Source: Sitta carolinensis
Lineage: Eukaryota > Chordata > Aves > Passeriformes > Sittidae
Assembly: GCA_032173965.1 (NCBI GenBank)
Contig: JAVUNC010000019.1
Location: forward strand, 3,844,501 to 3,908,500
Direction: 5' to 3'
DNA: 64,000 nucleotides
This document shows positions 51,101 to 63,902 of this stretch, piece after piece. A program made the translations under genes and the position numbers. Under the pieces are notes generated by a model, which saw only the letters and a list, made by a program, of their open reading frames with translations, was not told where the DNA came from and did not search any database. Within the stretch, counting starts at the first letter, position 1. Each line of letters opens with the position of its first letter.

Positions 51101-53070
51101 TTTAATACTCTTTTGCTTGCTGGCAGGGTAAACTAGACTCTTCTAAGGACAATAGGACAGCATTTAGCCAGCACTGGTACCCAAGCTTGTTTCCCGTTTT
51201 AACATTAAAAGCAATTGTTATTAAAATTGGTATGATTGAATGCCATAAAACCTGCCATGTTTTAGAGAGAAAAAAATCAGTGCTGTGATTCACTTCACTT
51301 TCCATAAGATGAATTACACGTGACCATGACTGCTAGGAAGAAGGATTTACCAGAAATCGAAGTGCTGCCTGTTGCACTTTGGAAATAATTAATGCTGGAG
51401 GTAACTTGAGCTGGGCTGGACTCACTGGAGAAGCTAATGCCTATTACTGTCAGAGTTCACAGAGCTGGCCCATTGCTACCCTTGCACTGAATCATGTAGC
51501 ATATAGGAAACATGTATAGCAAAAGCCTGAATTTGCATGAATATTTGTGTGAATGAGTGAGCTAAATATCACTTGTTATTTCTCTGATACACAGATGGTC
51601 AATGGTCATCTTCTGTTGTCCTTCCCTCATAATATGATCTCTGCAGTAGACAAATCAAACTAAGAAACAGTAAAGAAATGGATTTCTTTTTTCCATGGGT
51701 AAATAAATCCATGGTTGCATTTATTTATTTTTAAGATTCGAGATTTCCTTAACAACACTCCTTCTTTCCATTTGCATGGTAATTCACAAATGCAGTTTGA
51801 TTTTCTAATGCAGACACACTCTTTTGAGTGCCTGCATGCACAAATATTTTTTGTATACATTAGAACAGCTCATTAGAACCATCATTGGAAAATCCTCTTC
51901 TTCCATAAAAGTATCAGTAATTCAGTCATACGCTGATGTCCTGTGGCTCAGCTGGCCAGTCAGCCTACAGTTAATAAAACAGTTGGAAACAGTTGCCTAA
52001 GCAGGTTCAAAAGTGTCAAAACCCTCTGGAGATGGTGCCAGGGAGCTTTAGGTGATAAACACAGGAAGGAAGAGAAGCTTTGGTGTGGAGGAGAACACCA
52101 AACGTAAATCCCTCAGCACTGCAAGCCCTGCCCGAGCTTCAGCAGCGTGCCCCTGCACAGCACTCCATCCCTGGGGCAGCTCCACTTCCCAAACCCCAGC
52201 GAGCACAGCACAAATGGGATAAAGGAGAGGAAACCCAGCTGTCACCACGAGGTGATCAGAGCACACCAAGCCTTTCATGCACTTGACCTTCCCCAGTGTT
52301 ATTTTTAATGTTGGTTGAGGATTTTTTTTTTCTCCTTGGCCATTGAATATGTATTAACTGTTATACAACACTTACCAAGTTTGTTATGTAAAATTCTAAA
52401 GATAAAACCTCAATCCAGGGCCCCCCTCTAAAGATTTTTGAACTTCCTGAGGGCTCTGGGAGCACATCCAAGGATTTTTATTGTTCCCAGAAGATATATA
52501 GAGATTATTTGTCATTTGGAGAATGTGTGTGAGAGTGTACTGGGGGGCTCTGCTGAGCACACTATTGTGTTGCTTTCCTGGGGAGAAGGTGGGATTTTCA
52601 AGGGTGACCTAAAACAGATGTTGATAAAAGAGGGAAAGTAAAAAATCAAAGAAAGAAAAGAGAAAGGCAGAAAACCCCTGAGATCAGCTAAGGATTACCA
52701 ACAGCATTATCTTTTTTTATGAGGGTGCCTTCAATATTACTCATCTGCAATAAGCTCCCATAGACCTTATAGGATTTCTTTTATTTTCATGTATTAACAA
52801 TACAGCAGCAAGGAGCTGACACTTGTTTTCCATATCAAGCAAAGTTTTATAAGTCATTTTTTCTGGCTATCACCTCAGCTTGCATTTTACACTGAACAGT
52901 AATTCTATTTTTATGGACACTTTCAGATACTTTATTTTTATAGAGTTCCTCCTTTAAAAAAAAAAAAAAAATCAGATATTTAAGGGTCTCTTGGTGACCA
53001 GTCTCATCTTGGACATTGAACCTATAGATTCACAGGTGCAGATAACTGCTGGAGCTCTTAATGGCTCTGA

Positions 53071-53135
53071 AGAGTGAAATCTTGCCCACACTGAAATCAG
53101 TGAGAGTTTTTGTGTAGTGTGACCAGCATTTCACC
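53071..53135. repeat. Short palindromic interspersed repeat, ancient
   Basis: The left arm GTGAAATCTTGCCCACACTG and the right arm AGTGTGACCAGCATTTCACC are imperfect reverse complements. The left side carries ACTGAAATCAGTGAGAGTTTT. This resembles the 'GTGAAATCCTGGCCCCA..GAAGTCAATGGGAGTTTT' palindromic element that I recall as common in turtle, crocodile and bird DNA. The match is from memory and diverged, so the family is left unnamed. Confidence 0.4.
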
Positions 53136-56100
53136 CTGTACATTCTATATTTACCTCATCCTCAGCTGGACCCACAAACACTCCTTGTTGACCCAAAAGG
53201 TCCACTGGCTTTTATAACCACCCCTGTCTGGTATGCCCAGAAGAGCTGGTAACTAAATAACATTTTCCTTTCTGGTGATTCTGTCTTTTTTTTTCCATCT
53301 GGCAAACACTAATTTCTATCTTATTGGTTGGCCTGGGTTGTGAGCAACTGATGTGGATCCAAGGGGTATAATTCTGAAATATCAGCATATTGTCACAACA
53401 TCCCAGAGAACTCAGGCTTTCTAATCTCCTCTTTGGGTAATGGAATGACTATTTTGGGGACAACATGCTGAAATAATGCTGGAGTCAGTACAATAAAAGA
53501 CATTCCAAGGCTTTAATAACCACATTGGTGGCACAGTGGTAATTTCTATTTGCTGTGATATATTTAGAATCTGGAAGAGTATTATGAAACAGATTCCTAT
53601 TTCAAGATATTTGGACAGAGCAGCCTGTTAACATCCTTTTAAATCTTAAGTGTACAGTGCCACTGTTTCCTGAACTTACTGTGATTTGTTGCTACATATT
53701 TAAACAAAAGGCATTCAGTTTTACTGAAAGTGGAATCAGATCCTGGCTGCTGGACTGAAGTCAGCCATCCCAGGGTGACTCTTGAGATGTTAGATAAGCA
53801 GCTCTTTGGAAGGCAAGAGGAAACAAAGAGAAAATACTGGAGGTCAAAAAGTTATACATGCTCATTTGAGGATATTTACATTAGCAATGTTTCTTTTGTG
53901 TATCTGCAGGAGGGCTGCTGTGTCACATCAGGACAAGCATGACAAATCCTCTATCAGCTCAAGTCATAGCAGCATTTGGGGCGTTCAGAGGGATCTGTTT
54001 CATCTGAGGATTGCAACAGATTGACAACTGGGCACATGCAGGGTGATACAGCTTTCAGGACACAAACTCATCCATAATTTCTGGTTTGAATTGCATGTGG
54101 CCTTATTATCAGGTGTGATGTAGGACTACAGTGGGCTCACAGCAGCTGCCTGCCCTCCGAATGTTGAGTAAAGAAGATGGTCTATGCTCCTCTTACCATG
54201 GAAAACTCCAGTTCCAGACACGGCATGTCAAGTCTCACTTTGAATTCTCAAAGGAGTGACCCTGAATGGCAAATGGCAAAAGGCAATCATAGCAATTATG
54301 GCACTCATCTGAAGTCCCACCTACCAGCTTCTAATACAGATAATGACAATTTTTCACTTTTTACCTGAGATTTTTTATTTTTCTTCACTCCATTAATATT
54401 TTAAGTATTTCTCATGTGAAATGTTCTGGAGATTCTTGCTAGAACATTCTGTTTTTCTGTACTTTGCAGAATTTCCTCATCAGGGAGCTGTCTTTTGATC
54501 TTCATCAGCTTTTAACTCATTAAACCTTTTCTCATGTGTTTGATGCACAGGTTAAAGTTACACATGCTACAAGCCTTATCACAGGGAAACTTTTCATGCA
54601 GTCTGCTGGGGTAGCAAAACCACTTGCTTCTGGAGCTGATGTTCCACATGCCAGTTCTTGCAGTGTTCAGGGGAGGAGATTAGTCATCTCTCCTGATCCA
54701 AATGCATTAAGCTCTTGGAGTAGTTTTTCCTCTACCTCAGCATGATTCTTCTCTATCCCCTTGTTTCTGTTAGCCATCTGGCAGTGCTCTACCCACCTCT
54801 TCTCTGTGAGTTTCCATTTCCTGAAGTCACAAGCTCCAGAAGGTGTTGAGTTCCAGTGTGCTGAGCCTCCTCCGTGCTGATATTTGGGAATTCTGGAGCC
54901 CAGTTGACTTCGTGTATTTCGTATATTAACGTCCTGGAGTTTCTCTTCCTGAAATAAAGAAATCTTGGTTATGAGTCTGTTTGTTTCACTTTCTGTGTAA
55001 TTTAAGCTGACTCAACTTGTGATCAGTTTGATCCAGGGCTGTTTTCTACGACCAGTGCTTTCATAATGTCACAATTGCTTGCAAAAACAAAGTGATTTTT
55101 GTGCTCATCTTTTGACTTATGCTGTATTTGGATTCAGGCACTTGGCTCAAGCATCACGGATGGAACCTGTGAGTCTCCCCTTTGCTGTGCTCCTTTGTAA
55201 TGTATAGCTGGGGCTCATGCAATGCATTCTGCAGGGTAGGACAGGGGAGGTTCAGCTCTCACAGCGGGCATCTGTCTGCTGCCTGGCAGGCACAGCCACA
55301 GGAAGAATACCACTTCAGTTCTTCCCTGAAAAAGATAGCTTTCAAGTGGCAGCTAGATGCTTGTCTTGGCTACCTGATATCTAGGCTTTCACCCAACAGC
55401 TGACATCAGCTAGAGCGTGGAAACTGCAGATTCAAATATCAATGCGTCCTTCCGAAAAGCTTCTCAGATCTGTCACTCACTTTTTCTCAGAGCCTGTTTG
55501 TTGACTCTGCAAGTCATAAAGAAAGGCCCACTTATTTTCTCTGACCATTATATGCTGAATGCTTAATGTGGTTCAGTCATATTCGTGCAATTAAAAAAAA
55601 ACACATTAGAGTGGTCCTTCATCATGCCCAGTAGAGCACATTATCACAGTAGGAGTCACCATCCAGTGCAGTAACATAAATGTCATGTGAATTGCCGGTT
55701 TTGACTAAGCAGGAAAGTCTTCTACATTTGAAGAAAATCTGCACCTAGTTTTTCTGTCCTCTGAATAAATCGTCATATCCAAAATTTCTGGTTTGCTGTC
55801 CTTTGGCAAATAACAAGTTCCTTTTTCTTATTGGGCCTCTGTGATTTCATCTATGGCTAACAAGTCAAGGAACAAGAGGCAAGGTTTCTGGATGCTGCTT
55901 TCCTGCATGCAGGGTTGTCAGACTGCTCCACAGCACAATAAAGTTCTCTCTTACCTGCTTTTGGCCCAAGCTGTTGAATGATCCCAAATGAGATTCCAAA
56001 GGGAGTGGTGATTATTGTCCCTCCTTTTGCCCATCAAGACTAAAACACATTTTGGAATTTGGAATGTGCCAGCTTTGCCCAGGTTTGGTGACCAGCATGC

Positions 56101-56596
56101 CTTTTTGGCAACCAATTGACAGGGATATACAATTAGGATGCTGGGACCAGTGCTGGGAAGGAACTGGAGTGGGATCCTGAAAGACAAGGCTTAAGTATTC
56201 ATTAAATCCTACAAATATTATTGAAAATGTATAGTTTGGAATAACTAAAGAGTTATTATGAATGTGAGCAATTCCATCACTTGAACCATTCATACTATGA
56301 GTCTGAGGATGGACCTGAAGCAAGAGTAAACCTAGACATGTTTTGTATATAAAATATACTTTTTAATGAGTTTTCAACATATAAGTGATCGATTTCATTT
56401 TCACAGCACTGTAAACTGCTTTATAACTTTGGTCTGTTATAAAATGATTTGTGAACACAGGGTAACAATGGGGATCTCTGATTGGCTGGTGGTGATGTCA
56501 TGCATGTGTCAATATTTCTCATTAAAAGCACAGGTATGACCTTTTTACCTTGGAGTTTCCATACCATAATAGCTATAAGGCACTCATGGTTAATAG

Positions 56597-56696
56597 ATTT
56601 CTGAGGGATTATTGCACTCTTTGAGTAGCTGAAGTCACTTGGCTTTTGGCTGGTGCCTCATGCTGCACCTGAGGTGTGTGATAATCCCTCAGAAAT
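56597..56696. repeat. Long-looped inverted repeat, 16-bp perfect arms
   Basis: ATTTCTGAGGGATTAT at 56597-56612 is exactly reverse-complementary to 56681-56696. As RNA the stem can extend five more pairs (56613-56617 with 56676-56680), two of them G-U, giving a 21-bp helix. The roughly 58-nt loop contains smaller complementary segments (GGTGC with GCACC). No known microRNA is recognised. Confidence 0.75.
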
Positions 56697-59600
56697 GCAC
56701 TGCTTGTGGAATCTCAGGGCTTAATTATAAACATTAACTGAAGTCAGCTACACATTAACTAGCTTACCCAGATGTTTCTGTACCTGATGGATGGATGTTA
56801 TGACTGATGAAAAGAAATCATGCAAAAAAAAGGTTCTCTTCTGGTGGCTTCGTTTGGCATGGAAAAAGGGAAAGGGAGCAAAGCAGTTGCACCACTCACA
56901 AACAAGAGAATTGAGACTTTGTGCCTGCAGGAGGATGCACAAGAAATTTAATTCTTATTCTTTATTATCTGGGGAGAAGAGTCCCTGTTTGAAAGCCTGA
57001 GGGTCACCTCTGCACATTGCACCCCACCTGGAGCTCCCCTCATGGCACACACAGCGCCTCCTGTGTGCTCTTGGCTCTGGGATGCTTTGGAAGCAACTTC
57101 TTGACAATGATCTTCTTTATCCAAGAGAGACAATTTTTCCTCCAGCAAGGAAAATACATCCCTTCAGAACTTAATCCTCTTTTTTCTGACTTGTTTTTTT
57201 CTCCCCTCAGTGTTGTAAAGTGCTACAACTGCTCTAAGAGGTCTGTGATATATCTTTGATAGGTTGGCATTTATAAACTCTCATTTTTTCATTGGTTTCC
57301 TTAATTCAAACAATAATGAAGAGCAATGGGAATAACCCTCCTCTTATGTGTTTTGGTTTTTTTTTTTTTACAGTATTTACTCAGACTGTAAGATTCAGGC
57401 TAATTTAAATTTTTGTAGAAGATCAAACTCCCAGAGAAAATATTCACAACAGGAATGTCTTGGAAGGGGAAAAAAATTTAGAGTAGCTTTTCAGCTCCAG
57501 TCCAAACACTTAGCTGAAATTATTTGTAAACCCACTCTAAAAAAATTATTTGTAAACCCTTCTATCTAGGAAATTGATAGCTGCCCTAATGTAATGATAT
57601 CTGCAGCAGTGCAATAAGATTCATGCCCAAAGAGCACAGGCAAACATTAACCTAACATCTGCATCTCTTACCAATAACTTGCAGAAATTAGGAGTAAAGG
57701 TTTTGCAGATTGCCAAGAATCCCTTGACATTAAGGAAAGCTCAATGGCTCTGCTAGGGCAGTTTTCCAGATGTTTTGCCTGGGAAGCATGACACATCTGT
57801 GAGAGGAACTGAGGTGCAGTTATTTGGTTTCAATCAGTATTTGTTTTCATGCCTAATTGAACGTTAGTTATAGGGTTGCTATCAGTGCTTCCATAATATT
57901 AATAAAGTCATAGTTAAATGGGCTGCATTTGAACGTTTCTAAATAGTAAGTCTTTGTGCTTCCAAGTATAAGGCAGATTAATTTTCTGAACTTGAAAACA
58001 AATATTCCCCTATAAGCATTCCAATGTATAATTGCCCTTACACTTTTGCAAACACACATAAAAGTTTCGGATTTTTAATTCAATGGACCCCTTGCTGAAT
58101 TTTATTAAATTTTATTTCTACGGGTAAGCCTTAAAGGAGACTGATAAATGACAGCTTTGGTGTGATTTGCTGTGTGTGTCAGTCATTCCAGCAAAAGCAG
58201 CATGTAAGGACAATGTAAAACTCTATGTTTCAGTGGAGTTGTCCTGCAGATGCACTTCTACATTTCAGGAAAAGGTGACAGGCTGTGTGATATCAAGAGA
58301 GACCATGGCGTGCAGAGAAGATGCTGCAGAGCTGGTTTCTTCCACACATGGAGGAAGGGCTGCATCTGAAGGCAGTCACCCCAGCTCCCTTCACCCTTGG
58401 CAGCAGCTGCAGTGCAGGGAATCCATGGATGGCACTGGTAATGAATGGAAGAAAAGGCATCTTCCTGTTTATCATTCTGCAAGCAAACACAGGATTTCTA
58501 ACATCATCAGTTGGAGAGTGATTACACACACTGTGTAATTCTCATAATGGCAAGACAGCACTTTTTACTGCATATTCTTAGGTCCTTTTAGACCACAGGT
58601 GTCTGTGGACCCCATGGGCAGCAAATGAGTCTCCCCTGTCTAACTTTGAACTTGGGCACTGACACATACTTGGAGAAATTGCTGTGCAGCAAGTTTTGCT
58701 CCCTAAGGCTGTTCAGCTCCCATCAAAATATATTAGTGGGATGACCACACTTCCTTTTCTTCTGGACTTAAAAGTTTTGGGTTTTTTTCAGTCTGCTATT
58801 CTGCTCTGTGCTCTTCCTCAGAGGATTTGACAAAAGAGGAACCATTGAAGAGAGAATCAGGATTGTCTCTCTGATCCCAACCTGTCCAGGTTCCAGGCAG
58901 GACAAGAGGGGAGAGACAGGGTACATTCCTAGGGATGTGCAGGGTCTGTGCTTTGTTACTGAAGCTCTGGCTCTCCTTTTTCAAGCACTGCCTCATGTGG
59001 GCTGCGTTAACAAGCTTCCTACAATGCATCCTCGTAGCAGAAAATCGCACTCAAATACTCAAGTTCTTTCTAATTGTTATGGAACAAAATCATCATATTT
59101 TGAAAGGAAAAGTAATGCCCTGTTTTGTTATGCATTTGTGCCCTCTTTTCTCCTGCCCAAGCAATACACTGCCAAGATTCTGCACAGATGTTTTAGCTGT
59201 CTCAGGGTCTGGGTGAAGAACACTCGGCTGAATGCTGACAGGGATTGTGCATTGCTGCTGAGATAAAGGGGATGCTTCAAAATATAGCAGCACTCAGCCT
59301 TCTCCACATTGTTCTAAACCTCCTGGTCTCCTGGCAAGCCAGGGTACCAACAGTAGAGAAAATACCTTCTTTCTTCAGTATGCAGTAGGACACCTCCCTT
59401 TTCCCTCCCAGCCAAGCACACTGACTAAAGCAAACTACTCTTCCAATTTGTATTTTTTTTTTTTTTTAAATCTGTCGAGAAGATAAGGAATGATGTGTCA
59501 GGCCAGCCCACAGGTCCAGCCAGCTCACTATACTGTCTCCAAGAGTGATGGATAATAGGATGTTCAAGAAAAAGTGACAAAACAGGCAGGCATACCAGGA

Positions 59601-60419
59601 CATACATAATTCATAGTGCCTCAGAATACTCTCAGAAATTTGGGGCTCAGGGACTTGCTGAGTTGTTTCTAACTTCACTGTAACTTTTTCATGAGGTCAC
59701 AATAACGATGGTATTTACAAAGAAGATGAAGCATGGATTTTTATAGTGGCATAATGATGATAAATTATTCCTGGCCTTGTATTTGTTTTTTATTTTTTTT
59801 TCTATTGTTTGGGGTTTTTTTTTTACATTATCATATATTGAGGTAGAGTTTTGTAGATTTTTTTAAGGAATTACTTGTTCCAATGAATACTTCTATGTAC
59901 TTTGCTTTACATTTCTCTAACCTGAATTTCATCTGCTGCTTTATCTGCTGGACACTTTTATTAAAGCACTTTGGAAACTGTATCTTCCATACATTTCTAT
60001 GAATTTTATTGACTTAATTCTTGCAATGCTTATGTCAGTTAAATGTATAATAAGAAATTTGTGAATAACTAGACTATTTTACCAAAATTCTCCTTGAAGT
60101 CATGTTTTACATGGACAAGGCAGCAGTAAGACTTTTGGCAGGCATCACTGGAATATTTTTAGAATTCAAGTGGTTATCTTACTTTTATAATTGGGAATCA
60201 GAAACAAAGCATTGGGCAGAATTTGAGCAATTGAATATTATCCTAGGAATTCATTCCATTACTTTGAAGTTTGGAAAAGGTCTTTTATGAGCCAGTTAGC
60301 AAAGTGTGATATTCTTACAGCAAGACACTGAAGAAATCACTATAAGGCTATGAGTGAACACTTCAACACACGACCACTTTCTAGTCTCCAGCACCTTCTC
60401 ATTATTTGGAAAGAACAAC

Positions 60420-60442
60420 TAAGTAAATAAGTAAATAAATAC
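60420..60442 (+). repeat. Short AAGT/AAAT simple repeat
   Basis: TAAGTAAATAAGTAAATAAAT is a short tetranucleotide-like run of about five units in AT-rich DNA. Confidence 0.6.
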
Positions 60443-61229
60443 ACTGACCAACACATCCATAAAATCCCAGGAACGATTTTTTTTTTTTCAAATTAAGTCC
60501 TCTGTTTTATAATTCTGGCCTTGGCCTTCATTCATTTTCCAGCCAGCTGCAGCATTTCATCTTCTGAAGAGCACAACTGTCATCTGAGAGCTCAGTGCCA
60601 TTGTGCTAAGGACTCCATAAACAACCCCACCAAGTCCTGTATGATAAATTTCCCCCTGATTAGTTAAACAGAAATTGTATCATGCCAGCGGAAGGAGTTT
60701 TTGTTGACACAGCATCTCTGGAGACTCTGGTATATTTTCTTTTACTCTGTGAATGCTCAGCAACTGGAGTAGTGAGAAAATGACAGAAAATCAGTCAGTA
60801 TTATTAAGTCCTGATGATCTTTTTTACCTTTAGTTTTTGTCCTTTTTATATATATATATTATTTTTAAAAGAAAACTTCTATTATACAGCTGGATTCGTT
60901 CTTGTAAAAATGAAATTGAGTTGAGCCTTTGAAGGGCAGAATGTGAAAATATTGTTAGCTCCAATCACAATATGCTTTTTTTAGTCTCTGATCCATAGAG
61001 CTACTTCTGTGTTTCAAAAAGGAAAGAAAGAAAATTGTACTCATTTTACGTATTGAGGTTATTTTATTTTAGTCCTTGAGTTTTACAGTAAATGCATTGG
61101 TGGGTCATTTCTGTGCATTATTTTTATGCCTTTGTAGTAGCACTATTTCCATGAGCATGTTGGGTTTATATTGGAGTTTCCACTTAGGGCTGTTAGTAAA
61201 TCTTTCCACAGAAGCCAGGCCTTTAAAAA

Positions 61230-61560
61230 TGACTATTGTTAAGGAAATGTTACTGGCTATGATGGGCATGACAATAAATGTAGGAGAGACCTGGCTTGTG
61301 GTTATTACTCCTGTATCAACTTTCCCGTCACGACTGGAGGCCGGGGCTAATTGTGCCTTCCCTTGCCCGCAGCCTCCCTGCTGCCCTTTGGGCAGAGGTT
61401 TCCAGGGAGACACAAAAGGCACACAGAGGGCTGTAATCAGACAGAAAATATGGCCCCTTGGACAGACTGTCAGAATAGGATGGCGTGTTCCAGATAAACA
61501 GCAATTTACAGTAACGGGAACGCGAATCCAGCGCGCGGCGGCGTGGGTTCCGAAATAGTG
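61230..61560. promoter_or_regulatory. CpG-dense candidate regulatory element
   Basis: The right end (61515-61552) contains nine CpG dinucleotides in under 40 bp, including GAACGCGAATCCAGCGCGCG and GCGGCGTGGG, in an otherwise CpG-poor window. Further CpGs lie at 61325-61345 and 61370. The left side holds ACAATAAA (SOX-like) and a pyrimidine-rich CCTTGCCCGCAGCCTCCC stretch that resembles a splice acceptor. CpG retention suggests an unmethylated or selected sequence such as an enhancer or small promoter. No transcript or coding exon can be shown. Confidence 0.3.
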
Positions 61561-63806
61561 ATGGTTTTTCCATTACATGTTTGGAACATTTCTGGTGTTA
61601 GCTAACTGCTGCAAGGAAAGCCCATGTACGTGAGCATCTGATCAACTGGATTTTACAGTCCTGTGTCATAGAGGGCTCTAATTACCGTGCTTTGAATATT
61701 AGGGAACTCAACACGCTTTTAATCAATCCCATGGGCTCTGCTATTTCCATTACTTAGTCTCAATCCCTGTTTAAAAACTGGTACTGAGAATTTGTTTCAC
61801 ATACTCAGTGAATCCCTAAGTGCACTGCTCCTGAAAGCAGAAACTCACACTAAATCTGGATAGTTTATATTCATTCTAAATGAAAACAGCAGAACAGTGG
61901 GATGACTGTGAGAAATTATGACATAAAGCTGATTCAAGACTCATTCAGACTCCCTCGCTTCAGCTGAGGGCTAAAGGGCTTTTATTTATGTTAAAGTGTG
62001 TTATTTATGAAGGAGCAGACAGAGTCTATACATAACCCTCCACAAGGAGGAGTCAAGACTGTTTGAACATCTTCCAATCCAACTCCTTTTCTGATCAATA
62101 GCCTTATATTATCATATTAAGCTATACTGTTAAGATATGTGCATGCAGAGCTTAAATAATAGTAAACACTGTCTACTAAGCAAAAAGAAAGCTTTGGGAA
62201 CTGACACTTAGTGAAGCAATTGGAGATTAAAACATAGGTAGAAGCAGAACTGGTAGAACAGTGGTTATGACTTGAGAGGAAAAAGAAAAGGGAGGGATGC
62301 AAGTAGGCTTGGTATCAGTGTGAAGCACCCTAACGTTTTCTGAACCATGTAAAATGAAACGTTGAGTTTTTTGCTTCCCTATGATGATGATCCCCAGCTG
62401 CACCCAGGGCTTAGTTGTTCTGGGAATACTACTACAATTTTGCAACCAATAAAGGTTTTTTGAGTAAATTACATGGAGGGAAGTAAACATGACTCCTACT
62501 GTCAGAAATCCTACATGTTTTGTTCTTATTCAGATGCTTTTATGCATGAAACACAATTGATAGACAGTTTTATTACTGCTGGTGTATTTTCTTTGGAATA
62601 CTTCTATACATGACTTGCAGAAGAGGCAAAGTACTTTGGAAATGCTCTCTTCCATTTTAGAGCTTGCTGTCTCATTTCCTACTTTCTGAGAAAAATCTTG
62701 TGCTAAAAGCCCTGGTTGACTGACAGTCACTAAATTTGCAGTTCTTATCTGAAACAAGAGTTTTGCTGATGCTAACCATAAAATAGATAGGCTATTTCTG
62801 GTAAGCATATAATCTTGGCTATTTGGGCCTATTTCCTTCTGAAGGATGCATCCAGTACTGATATCTGTCATTCTTGGCTCTGAAGTGCAGTCCTTTATTC
62901 ACTTCATGAAGGTGAATATTCTTCAGCGCAGTCCATTTAGACAGATAATGTTTGTGAATCCATAGGCACCAGTGGATCTATTTGGCAAAATTGAGGATAG
63001 TGAAGAGCAAAAAGAGGAATTGGTAGAATTTCTGATTCAGAAATTTTCTCATTAAAAAAGTTTTCGTTCATCCCTGTTTTTAATTTAAGTTCTAACTCAG
63101 AGCTCATTAAAAGGAACAGAAAGGATTTCACTGAGCTTTGTGCTTGGTATTTATTGATCTTTAAGTGGGAAACAGAGATCCTCAGGAAGCAAGTTCTGAA
63201 GCCAGGGAAAACATCCCTGTTTATTTGTATTCGTCAGCTGATCATTTTCACTTTCTCATTGCAATGCAGCTGATATTCTTCCTACAAATATCAAGAAGTT
63301 TGCTTTTGAAAAAGCAAACGCTGGAATATATTCTATAAACATCATGTAAGTTCTCGTATAAAGTTACATTTTATAGGAAATTTTACTGGCCTTATATCCA
63401 TTAGCCAAAAATCTCAGGTGCTTAAGTCTGTGGAAAAATAAGCTACTGTCTGTTGAAGTTTCAATAAAATGGTCAAAAAAGTTGATGTTAAAGAAAAACT
63501 TACAAGCAAAACTAATATTATTTTAAAGACTCAAAGGATTTTTTTTTTTTTGGTTTATATTAGACACATTAGAATTCTTCAAGAGTTTATTTCTTTCAAG
63601 ATCCTTGATATTTTATATATTAATTCTCACTTTGAAGTTCAACAAAAACCTCAGTTCAGGGATTTATCCTTTCATATTTGTTTTAGAGACAAGATTTTTT
63701 TCCTTGTTTGTTTCTTTTTTTTTTTCCCTAATATTTTCTCACATATGTCTGACATAAAGGGTGGCACCCCCCTACCCCTCAAAAAAAGTCTGTTGAGATG
63801 ATAGAT

Positions 63807-63858
<52 letters not shown>

Positions 63859-63902
63859 AATAGATAGATAGATAGATAGAAAGATAGATAGATAGATAGA
63901 TA
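63807..63902 (+). repeat. (TAGA)n microsatellite, interrupted
   Basis: A pure TAGA/GATA run of 13 units (63807-63858) is followed by an AA interruption, five more units (63861-63880), a second AA interruption, and five units to 63902. Tetranucleotide arrays of this length are normally polymorphic. The Tyr-Leu-Ser-Ile repeat on the minus strand is a translation artefact. Confidence 0.95.

Larger units (their letters stand above)
48134..63806. other. Unannotated AT-rich DNA with scattered structured elements
   Basis: No supported gene. The block holds small tandem duplications (48436-48472 and 57517-57559), a palindromic interspersed repeat (53071-53135), a long-looped inverted repeat (56597-56696), short AAGT/AAAT and TA runs (60420-60442 and 60848-60860), the CpG-dense candidate element (61230-61560), and a 9-bp perfect hairpin (63298-63319). 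Open frames up to 160 codons, such as 61076-61558 plus, overlap the candidate regulatory element and show no domain. Confidence 0.5.

Noticed and set aside
61076..61558. 160-codon plus-strand open frame
   Set aside because: It begins in AT-rich DNA, has a hydrophobic N-terminus but no recognisable domain, and overlaps a minus-strand frame of similar extent. The CpG patch, not coding, is the more likely signal.
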